A stretch of DNA of 64,000 nucleotides from Bradyrhizobium sp. DOA9. GTDB lineage: Bacteria > Pseudomonadota > Alphaproteobacteria > Rhizobiales > Xanthobacteraceae. The stretch covers positions 999,690-1,063,689 of the forward strand of contig NZ_DF820425.1 in NCBI RefSeq assembly GCF_000617845.2, in the 5' to 3' direction. Below, one piece after another: positions 55,977 to 64,000 of the stretch (position 1 is the first letter of the stretch; the number at the start of each line of letters is the position of its first letter). The notes below the pieces were generated by a model. It saw only the letters and a list, made by a program, of their open reading frames with translations, was not told where the DNA came from and did no database searches. A program made the translations under genes and the position numbers.

Positions 55977-56399
55977 TTGTCCAAGCCTGTTTTACCCAAG
56001 GTTGCCAAGCCTACGCGTAAAACATCGACCAAAGCTGCGGCCTTGAAGGCGCAACCCGACGCCGACAAGACGCTGAGCCTGATCCTCTCCCGCCTCGAGG
56101 ACATGAAGGCGGAAGAGACGGTCACCATCGACCTTCGCGGCAAATCGGCGTACTCCGACTACATGATCGTCACCACCGGCCGGGTGAACCGGCACGTCGG
56201 CGCGATCGCGGAAAACGTCACCAAGAGCCTCAAGGAAAACGGCATCAAGAACATCCATGTCGAGGGCTTGCCCAATTGCGACTGGGTGCTGATCGATTCC
56301 GGCGACGTGATCGTGCACGTGTTCAGACCCGAGGTCCGCGAGTTCTACAACCTGGAGCGGTTGTACACGCAGGGCCCAGGGGCTGCTAAGGCGATCTAG
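55977..56399 (+). CDS. rsfS: Ribosomal silencing factor RsfS
   Basis: A protein of about 140 residues: SLILSRLEDMKAEETVTIDL, SAYSDYMIVTTGR and DWVLIDSGDVIVHVF are the RsfS/Iojap marks. It binds L14 and keeps ribosomal subunits apart under starvation. The start is uncertain: the TTG at 55977 has no ribosome site close to it, whereas gaaagga ends 7 bases before an in-frame CTG at 55962. Either gives the same domain. The rlmH gene follows after 93 bases. Confidence 0.93.
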   Translation: MSKPVLPKVAKPTRKTSTKAAALKAQPDADKTLSLILSRLEDMKAEETVTIDLRGKSAYSDYMIVTTGRVNRHVGAIAENVTKSLKENGIKNIHVEGLPNCDWVLIDSGDVIVHVFRPEVREFYNLERLYTQGPGAAKAI

Positions 56400-56492
56400 G
56401 CTCATCTGGCCGATTTCGAATCGGCTGGCGCGCATGCTAGCGTCGTGCGCGCGCCTGTTGCGCGCGGTCTCGTCAACGCGACTCCTGAAATC

Positions 56493-56975
56493 ATGCGTGT
56501 TGCTGTCATTGCGGTGGGCCGGCTGAAGCAGGGCCCCGAACGGGAGCTTGCCGACCGCTATTTCGAGCGGTTCGAGGAGGCCGGCCGCAAGCTCGGATTC
56601 CGCGAGCTCGGCATCCACGAAATTCCCGAAAGCCGCGCACGCGACATCGCGACACGGATGGCTGAAGAGGCCGCGGCGATCTCCGCGCATATTCCTGACA
56701 AGGCGATCCTGGTGGCGCTGGACGAGCGCGGCCAGAATCTCGATTCCACCGTATTCGCACGGCATCTGGCGCGCTGGCGCGACGAGGGTGCCGGACATAC
56801 TATCTTCGTGATCGGAGGGGCGGACGGACTTTCGCCCGAATTGCGCCGTAAGGCCAAGCTCGCGATCGCGTTCGGCTCTGCGACCTGGCCGCACCAAATG
56901 GTCCGCGTCATGCTTCTGGAACAGCTGTATCGGGCCGCCACCATCCTGGCCGGCCACCCCTATCACCGCGCGTGA
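56493..56975 (+). CDS. rlmH: 23S rRNA pseudouridine-1915 N3-methyltransferase RlmH
   Basis: A SPOUT methyltransferase of 160 residues: MRVAVIAVGRLKQGPERELA, VALDERGQNLDSTVFA and FVIGGADGLSPELR, and the C-terminal YRAATILAGHPYHRA. It methylates pseudouridine 1915 of 23S rRNA. The ATG at 56493 is chosen over the GTG at 56445. The stop overlaps the start of the next gene by one base. Confidence 0.97.
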   Translation: MRVAVIAVGRLKQGPERELADRYFERFEEAGRKLGFRELGIHEIPESRARDIATRMAEEAAAISAHIPDKAILVALDERGQNLDSTVFARHLARWRDEGAGHTIFVIGGADGLSPELRRKAKLAIAFGSATWPHQMVRVMLLEQLYRAATILAGHPYHRA

Positions 56976-58372
56976 TGCGCGCCACAACGAGCACCTTTGC
57001 CGACACGATGCGAGCGCCGCTCCTCAACCTGCTGCTGATCACCGGCCTTGCCGGCGCAAGCCTCTTCGCCGAAGAAAGCCTCGCGCAAGCCCAGACGCAA
57101 GGTCAGACAGTTGCGCCGCCGCAGACCGCGGCGGTCTCGCCCGATACGATCAAGCAACGCGAGCAGGAGCTCGAGGCCGCGCGCGCGAGGCAAAAAAGCG
57201 CGGAAGAAGCGCAGGCCAAGCTCAAGGCCGAGATCACCGCGCTCGGCCAGGACCGCACCCAGCTCAATCAGCAGCTGATCGAAACCGCCGCCAATGTGCG
57301 CACTGTCGAGACCAAGATCGACGAGGCCGAGGCGCGCCTGCGCACGCTGAACGGCCGCGAGCAGCAGATGCGCGCTTCGCTCGATTCGCGCCGTGCCGAC
57401 ATCGTCGAGGTGCTGGCGGCCTTGCAGCGCGCCGGCCGGCGCACGCCGCCGGCGCTGCTGGTGCGGCCCGAAGATGCGCTGCAATCCCTACGCACCGCGA
57501 TGCTGCTCGGCGCCGTCGTGCCGGAATTGCGCGGCCGCGCCGAGAAGATCGCAAGCGAGCTCGGCGAGCTCGTGGCCTTGCGCAAGACCATCGCCTCCGA
57601 GCGCGACCAGCTCGCCTCCGACCGTGACAAGGTCAGGAGCGACCAGACCCGGCTCACCGCCCTCATCGAGGAACGGCAGCGCCAGCAGTCCGCACGGGAA
57701 AAAGACCTCGACGCCGAAGGTGCGCGCGCGATCGCGCTGTCAAAGCAGGTCGGCGATCTCCAGGGGCTGATCGCCAAGATGGAGCAGGACCTGCAAAGCG
57801 CCGCCAAGGCGGCCGAGAAGGCCGCCGAAGCCGCAAGGCAGGCCGAGGCCAAAGCGGCGGCGAACGCGGCCGCCAGCGCCAAACAGGGCCCGGGCGCGTT
57901 CAAGGACAAGTCCCGCACCACCCCTGCGATCGCCTTCGCCTCGGCCAGGGGTCTCCTGCCGCTTCCGGTTAACGGTAACAAGATCAGGGACTTTGGCGGT
58001 TCCGACGGGGTCGGCGGGGTCCAGAAGGGCATTTCGCTGGCGACCAAGCCCGGCTCCCAGGTCACGACGCCGTGTGATGGCTGGGTTGTGTATGCCGGCC
58101 CATTCCGCAGCTATGGACAACTCTTGATCCTCAATGCCGGGGGCGGGTATCATGTCCTGATCGCCGGGATGGAGCGCATTTCGGTCAACATCGGGCAGTT
58201 TGTGCTGACGGGGGAGCCGGTCGCGACCATGGGGTCGACCTCTCAGGTCGCCTCCATTCTCGCCACGAACGCAAGTCAACCTGTGCTGTATGTCGAGTTC
58301 CGTAAAGACGGTACTCCAATCGATCCAGGCCCATGGTGGGCCGCAAATGAAGGCGAGAAGGTTCGCGGATGA
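56975..58372 (+). CDS. EnvC-like murein hydrolase activator with degenerate LytM domain
   Basis: A protein of 465 residues: a signal peptide (LLNLLLITGLAGASLFAEESLAQA), a long coiled coil (about 60-290, with EEAQAKLKAEITALGQDRTQL), an Ala-rich linker, and a C-terminal LytM/M23 domain (about 330-455). The active LytM motif HxxxD is missing; this protein has GGVQKGISLATKPGSQVTT at that place, so it is a catalytically dead activator of amidases like EnvC. It acts in the periplasm at cell division. It overlaps rlmH by one base at the start and ctpA by four at the end, so these are translated together. Confidence 0.93.
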   Translation: MRATTSTFADTMRAPLLNLLLITGLAGASLFAEESLAQAQTQGQTVAPPQTAAVSPDTIKQREQELEAARARQKSAEEAQAKLKAEITALGQDRTQLNQQLIETAANVRTVETKIDEAEARLRTLNGREQQMRASLDSRRADIVEVLAALQRAGRRTPPALLVRPEDALQSLRTAMLLGAVVPELRGRAEKIASELGELVALRKTIASERDQLASDRDKVRSDQTRLTALIEERQRQQSAREKDLDAEGARAIALSKQVGDLQGLIAKMEQDLQSAAKAAEKAAEAARQAEAKAAANAAASAKQGPGAFKDKSRTTPAIAFASARGLLPLPVNGNKIRDFGGSDGVGGVQKGISLATKPGSQVTTPCDGWVVYAGPFRSYGQLLILNAGGGYHVLIAGMERISVNIGQFVLTGEPVATMGSTSQVASILATNASQPVLYVEFRKDGTPIDPGPWWAANEGEKVRG

Positions 58373-59730
58373 TGCGCAAGACTTCAGTAATCCTCCTCAG
58401 CGCCGCCACCGGTGCGGCGTTGACGCTGTTCGTGACCCAGCCGCGCGCGGTGTTCATGGGCTCCAGCGCGCGAGCCGCCACCGCGGACACCTATCGCCAG
58501 CTCAATTTGTTCGGCGACGTGTTCGAGCGCGTGCGCTCCGATTATGTCGAGAAGCCCGACGACACCAAGCTGATCGAATCCGCGATCAGCGGCATGCTCA
58601 CCGGCCTCGATCCGCATTCGAGCTACATGGACGCCAAGAGCTTCCGCGACATGCAGGTGCAGACCCGCGGCGAGTTCGGTGGCCTCGGCATCGAGGTCAC
58701 GATGGAAGACGGCCTGATCAAGGTGGTCTCGCCGATCGACGACACGCCGGCCTCGCGCGCCGGCATCATGGCCAACGACATCATCACCAATCTCGACGAC
58801 GAGGCGGTGCAGGGCCTGACCCTGAACCAGGCGGTCGAGAAGATGCGTGGTCCGGTCAACACCAAGATCAAGCTCAAGATCATCCGCAAGGGCCAGGACA
58901 ATCCGCTCGACGTCACGCTGGTGCGCGACAACATCCGCGTCCGCTCGGTGCGCGCGCGTGTCGAGCAGGACGACATCGGCTATATCCGCATCACCACCTT
59001 CAACGAGCAGACCACCGAAGGCCTGAAGCGCGAGGTCGGCAACCTCACGAACCAGATCGGCGGCGACAAGCTCAAGGGCTTCATCATCGACCTCCGCAAC
59101 AATCCGGGCGGCCTGCTCGAGGAAGCGGTCACCGTGTCGGACTCGTTCCTGGAGAAGGGCGAGATCGTCTCGACCCGCGGCCGCAATGCCGAGGAGACCC
59201 AGCGCCGCACCGCGCATGCGGGCGACCTGACCAAGGGCAGACCGGTCATCGTGCTGGTCAATGGCGGCTCGGCCTCGGCGTCGGAAATCGTCGCTGGCGC
59301 GCTGCAGGACCACAAGCGTGCGACCATCGTCGGCACGCGCTCGTTCGGCAAGGGCTCGGTGCAGACCATCATTCCGCTCGGCTCCGGCAACGGCGCGCTG
59401 CGGCTGACCACGGCGCGCTATTACACGCCGTCGGGCAAGTCGATCCAGGCCAAGGGCATCGTGCCCGATATCGAAGTGCTGCAGGACGTGCCGGACGAAT
59501 TGAAGTCGCGCACCGACACCAAGGGCGAGGCTTCGCTGCGCGGTCATCTGAAGAACGACGGCGACGAGAAGACCGGCTCGCAATCCTACGTCCCGCCGGA
59601 CGCCAAGGACGACAAGGCGCTCAAGCTCGCCGGCGATCTGCTCCACGGCATCAAGAACAGCGCCTCCGCGGCGCCGACGCCGGGCAACGACAACAAAGCG
59701 ACGACCGACAAGCCGAAAGCGGCGAACTAA
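58369..59730 (+). CDS. ctpA: S41 family C-terminal processing protease CtpA
   Basis: A protein of 453 residues: N-terminal signal anchor (SVILLSAATGAALTLFV), a PDZ domain (about 95-180; FGGLGIEVTMEDGLIKVVSP) and the S41 core with the Ser in NGGSASASEIVAGAL and the Lys in TRSFGKGSVQTI. It cleaves C-terminal parts of periplasmic proteins. The pairing with the EnvC-like protein is conserved in many proteobacteria. The tail (about 380-453) is Lys/Asp-rich and probably disordered. Confidence 0.95.
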   Translation: MMRKTSVILLSAATGAALTLFVTQPRAVFMGSSARAATADTYRQLNLFGDVFERVRSDYVEKPDDTKLIESAISGMLTGLDPHSSYMDAKSFRDMQVQTRGEFGGLGIEVTMEDGLIKVVSPIDDTPASRAGIMANDIITNLDDEAVQGLTLNQAVEKMRGPVNTKIKLKIIRKGQDNPLDVTLVRDNIRVRSVRARVEQDDIGYIRITTFNEQTTEGLKREVGNLTNQIGGDKLKGFIIDLRNNPGGLLEEAVTVSDSFLEKGEIVSTRGRNAEETQRRTAHAGDLTKGRPVIVLVNGGSASASEIVAGALQDHKRATIVGTRSFGKGSVQTIIPLGSGNGALRLTTARYYTPSGKSIQAKGIVPDIEVLQDVPDELKSRTDTKGEASLRGHLKNDGDEKTGSQSYVPPDAKDDKALKLAGDLLHGIKNSASAAPTPGNDNKATTDKPKAAN

Positions 59731-59756
59731 GTCGGCGCCACGCGCGATTCTACGAA

Positions 59757-59785
59757 AGGGCGGCTTCCCCAAGCCGCCCTTTTTG
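59757..59785 (+). terminator. Rho-independent terminator after ctpA
   Basis: A perfect 10-bp stem agggcggctt/aagccgccct with the loop cccc is followed by ttttg. It lies 27 bases beyond the stop of ctpA, and clearly ends the rlmH-envC-ctpA transcript. Confidence 0.9.
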
Positions 59786-59875
59786 CTTGGAACTTCCATC
59801 GCCCCCGGCCTCTCCCGGCCTGCCGCCGCTTGACCCCGGCGTGGTATCGTCGGCACGAGTGATTCGGGATCGCGC

Positions 59876-61099
59876 ATGACTGAGACGGCCGATGATCTGA
59901 GCGCCCCGCTCGGACAGGACAAGCCGCGCCGGAGACGCCGGCTGCGGCTGCCGTTCACCGCCATGCAGCTGCTGGCCGTCCTGCTCGGCCTGTTCCTGGT
60001 TACCTTTGCCGGCTTCGCCATCTTCAACAAGGATCCGCTCGGGGGCGAGCCGATCGCCAGGCTCGCGATCCGCGCTCCCTCGGCCACGGACGAGAAGCCG
60101 GCCGCGTCCGGCGCCGGCGCAGAGAGCAAGCCGGACGGCAAGCACGAGACCAAGGACGCGCCGAAGCCCGCCGCGCCCGGCGAGCAGAAGACCATCACCA
60201 TGATCGACGGCTCGACCGGCGCGCGCCACGACGTGGTGATCGGCGCGGGCGACGCCGCCGACAAGAGCGAGGCGGCATCGGCCACGCCTCCCGTCATGGC
60301 CGGGATCAATCCGAAGCTGCTGGAGAAATCACGCTACGGCATGATCCCGGTGATTGCCGACGGGCTGAAGCCGTTCAACGTCTATGCGGCCGATGCCGAC
60401 CGCGCCAGGGCCGCCAAAATGCCGGTGGTCGCGATCGTGATCGGCGGGCTCGGCGTCGGCGCCGCCAAGACCAACGATGCGATCATGAAGCTGCCGCCGG
60501 CGGTGACGCTGGCCTTCACGCCCTACGGATCCGATCCCGGCAAGCTCGCCGAACGGGCGCGGGCGCAGCGCCACGAGATCTTCCTCCAGATCCCGATGGA
60601 GCCCTACGACTTCCCCGACAACGATCCGGGGCCGCAGACGCTGCTGACCTCGCTCAGCCCTGACCAGAACATGGACCGCCTGTACTGGCACCTCAGCCGA
60701 ATGCAGGGCTATGCCGGTCTCACCAATTTCATGGGCGCCCGCTTCGTCGCGACGGAGCCGGCGATGCAGCCGATCATCCGCGAGGCGGCCAAGCGCGGCC
60801 TCGGCTTCTTCGACGACGGCTCCTCGCCGCGCAGCATCGCGCCCCAGGCGGCGGCCAACCAGGCCGTTCCGTTCGGCAGGGGCGATATCGCCATCGACGC
60901 GGTGCCGACGGCGACGGAGATCGACCGCGCCCTCAACAAGCTGGAATCGACGGCGCGCGAGCGCGGCATCGCCGTCGGGACGGCGTCCGCCCTGCCCGTC
61001 TCGATCGAGCGCATCAGCGCCTGGACCAAGACGCTGGGCGACCGAGGTATCCTTTTGGTGCCATTGACAACCGCGATGCTGAAATCAAAATCCAGCTAA
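59876..61099 (+). CDS. Divergent polysaccharide deacetylase family protein (YibQ-like)
   Basis: A protein of 407 residues: a membrane anchor ([21 protein letters not shown]), a Pro/Ala/Lys-rich spacer (about 65-140), and a divergent NodB-like domain starting [20 protein letters not shown] and including [30 protein letters not shown] and [10 protein letters not shown]. The family is thought to act on cell wall or lipid sugars near EnvC and CtpA. The catalytic role is unproven. It starts after the ctpA terminator with its own promoter and ends 74 bases before rppH. Confidence 0.9.
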   Translation: MTETADDLSAPLGQDKPRRRRRLRLPFTAMQLLAVLLGLFLVTFAGFAIFNKDPLGGEPIARLAIRAPSATDEKPAASGAGAESKPDGKHETKDAPKPAAPGEQKTITMIDGSTGARHDVVIGAGDAADKSEAASATPPVMAGINPKLLEKSRYGMIPVIADGLKPFNVYAADADRARAAKMPVVAIVIGGLGVGAAKTNDAIMKLPPAVTLAFTPYGSDPGKLAERARAQRHEIFLQIPMEPYDFPDNDPGPQTLLTSLSPDQNMDRLYWHLSRMQGYAGLTNFMGARFVATEPAMQPIIREAAKRGLGFFDDGSSPRSIAPQAAANQAVPFGRGDIAIDAVPTATEIDRALNKLESTARERGIAVGTASALPVSIERISAWTKTLGDRGILLVPLTTAMLKSKSS

Positions 61100-61173
61100 A
61101 TCAACGAATTGGTGTGGCACGGGTCTCCTGGGGCCGGCATGCCTTCCAAAAAGCAGGCAAGAGGTCTGGCGGA

Positions 61174-61680
61174 ATGGCGCGTTACGAGGATCTGCCCTAC
61201 CGCACCTGCGTCGGTGTGATGCTGATCAATGCAAAGGGACTGGTGTTCATCGGCCGCCGCGCCGGCGGCATCGAGCATGTCGACGACACCCATGTCTGGC
61301 AGATGCCGCAGGGCGGGGTCGATCCCGGCGAGGACACCTGGGAAGCGGCCAAGCGCGAGCTCTACGAGGAGACCAGCGTGCGCTCGGTCGAGCGGCTCGG
61401 CGAGGTCCCGGACTGGCTCACTTACGACATCCCGCGCACGGTCGCGGGGCGCGCCTGGAAGGGCCGCTACCGCGGCCAGCGCCAGAAATGGTACGCGGTG
61501 CGCTTCACCGGCAAGGACAGCGAGATCAACGTCGCCAATCCCGGCGGCGGCGGCCACAAGGCCGAGTTCGTCAGCTGGCGCTGGGAGTCGATGAAGAATC
61601 TCCCCGAGTTGATCATCCCGTTCAAGCGCCCGGTCTACGAGCGCGTCGTGCAGGAATTTTCCGCACTGGCGGATCAATAA
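61174..61680 (+). CDS. rppH: RNA pyrophosphohydrolase RppH (Nudix)
   Basis: A protein of 168 residues: [35 protein letters not shown], and the Nudix box [20 protein letters not shown] in which REL..EE binds metal. It removes pyrophosphate from the 5' end of mRNAs and starts their decay. The ATG at 61174 is chosen over the in-frame start at 61114. It is followed after 47 bases by a second RppH-like gene. Confidence 0.93.
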   Translation: MARYEDLPYRTCVGVMLINAKGLVFIGRRAGGIEHVDDTHVWQMPQGGVDPGEDTWEAAKRELYEETSVRSVERLGEVPDWLTYDIPRTVAGRAWKGRYRGQRQKWYAVRFTGKDSEINVANPGGGGHKAEFVSWRWESMKNLPELIIPFKRPVYERVVQEFSALADQ

Positions 61681-61727
61681 ATCCAATTGTCGTTCCGGCT
61701 TCGGTGCTAATGCACCCGGGAATGACG

Positions 61728-62243
61728 ATGAGAGATCTACGCGTGACGATTGACAAGCCCTACCGTCCCAACGTCGGGATCGCGCTGTTCAACGCCGACG
61801 GCCGCGTACTGATCGGCCATCGCTTCAAGGGCGACGGGCCCGAGATCATCCTGCCGGGGCTCGACTGGCAGATGCCGCAGGGCGGTGTCGACGAGGGCGA
61901 GAATTTGCGCGACGCGGCGATGCGCGAGCTCTGGGAGGAGACCAGCGTCGTCAGCGCCGATTATCTCGGCGAGACCGACTGGTTCACCTACGAATTCCCG
62001 CCTTACGACGGACCGCAGACGCATCGCCTCGCAAAGTTTCGCGGCCAGCGGCAGAAGTGGTTCGCGCTGCGCTTCACCGGCAGGGACGACGAGATCGATC
62101 CGCTGACGCCGCGCAACGGCCAGCCCGCGGAGTTCGACGCCTGGCGCTGGGAGCGGCTCGACCGCGTCGCCGACCTCGTGGTGCCGTTCCGGCGCGAGGT
62201 CTATCGCGCCGTGGCGCGAGAGTTTGCGCACCTCGCAGGCTGA
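61728..62243 (+). CDS. Second RppH-like Nudix hydrolase
   Basis: A protein of 171 residues that is plainly a paralogue of the preceding gene: [33 protein letters not shown], and the Nudix box with MRELWEETSV. Both have the shared FRGQRQKWFALRFTG. The start is the ATG at 61728 (ggga before it); ATGs at 61710 and 61722 are possible. It probably also acts on RNA 5' ends or dinucleoside polyphosphates. The two genes likely arose by tandem duplication. Confidence 0.92.
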   Translation: MRDLRVTIDKPYRPNVGIALFNADGRVLIGHRFKGDGPEIILPGLDWQMPQGGVDEGENLRDAAMRELWEETSVVSADYLGETDWFTYEFPPYDGPQTHRLAKFRGQRQKWFALRFTGRDDEIDPLTPRNGQPAEFDAWRWERLDRVADLVVPFRREVYRAVAREFAHLAG

Positions 62244-62248
62244 ACTCT

Positions 62249-62272
62249 CGAAAACAACCCCATGCACAGTAG
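62249..62272 (+). repeat. 24-base dispersed repeat, copy 2
   Basis: Identical over 24 bases to the sequence at 26466-26489 and in the same orientation. It lies 6 bases after the second Nudix stop. No role is evident. Confidence 0.7.
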
Positions 62273-62413
62273 CCAAGTGTTTGACACGTCGCGATAAAAT
62301 GGGCGGGAGCTGCAGCGAGCGCGCAACAAAGCTTCAGCGCCCGCCACTTTCGTGACGAGCGCTGAATCTGTTCAGGAATTTTGAGCTTGAGCCCCGGAGC
62401 GGTGCCCCGGGGC

Positions 62414-62927
<514 letters not shown>

Positions 62928-62939
62928 AGATGAGAAAGC

Positions 62940-64000
<1,061 letters not shown>

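Noticed and set aside
58384..60309. A 641-residue open frame antisense to ctpA and the YibQ-like gene
   Set aside because: It crosses a strong terminator hairpin and two genuine genes on the other strand.

Overview
The window is a high-GC alphaproteobacterial chromosome segment that looks like Bradyrhizobium or a close Nitrobacteraceae relative. The reasons are the conserved gene order rplU-rpmA...obgE...proB...proA-nadD-rsfS-rlmH-envC-ctpA-(YibQ-like)-rppH and then atpC/atpD, many FixJ/FixK-type signalling proteins, and the palindromic intergenic repeats that carry gtcattgcgag, gcatgatccgg and gggtgggcaaagcg type arms. No database search was possible; all names rest on motifs and remembered family features.

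Layout. 0-6 kb: a truncated MBOAT O-acyltransferase, an S9 oligopeptidase, and a sugar-acid pair (RraA-like protein plus IlvD/Edd dehydratase). 6.3-25.2 kb: a dense signalling block with a receiver, a large PAS hybrid kinase, a FixJ-like regulator, a chemosensory operon cheA-cheW-cheY-cheR-pilZ without cheB, further receivers, two Crp-like regulators in tandem, an HPt protein, a LuxR-type protein fused to what looks like a dead kinase dimerisation domain, and a receiver-EAL protein that has lost key residues. 25.2-26.4 kb: a small exported protein behind a perfect FNR/FixK box, and an EamA transporter.

26.4-31.7 kb: an AT-richer stretch with a single-chain restriction-modification-like protein, an RhlE-type helicase and a decayed tRNA-Ser copy. 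31.7-37.5 kb: GDYXXLXY/DUF2157 membrane pair, Bug-type binding protein, aromatic-ring monooxygenase and divergent LysR regulator. 37.5-41.3 kb: a two-gene cassette made of a 900-residue protein that joins a metzincin zinc protease to a caspase-like CHAT protease, followed by an SGNH hydrolase; it ends about 440 bases from the intact tRNA-Ser(CGA). This cassette is the best candidate for an undescribed system.

41.9-64 kb: mostly core genes (ribosomal proteins L21/L27, ObgE, proline synthesis, NadD, RsfS, RlmH, EnvC-like factor, CtpA, RppH, ATP synthase epsilon and beta). These are interrupted by accessory insertions: a sulfatase plus Bug protein between obgE and proB, and a ParDE-type toxin-antitoxin pair between proB and proA. 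A sugar-kinase-like ROK protein at 43-44 kb has its domain halves in swapped order.
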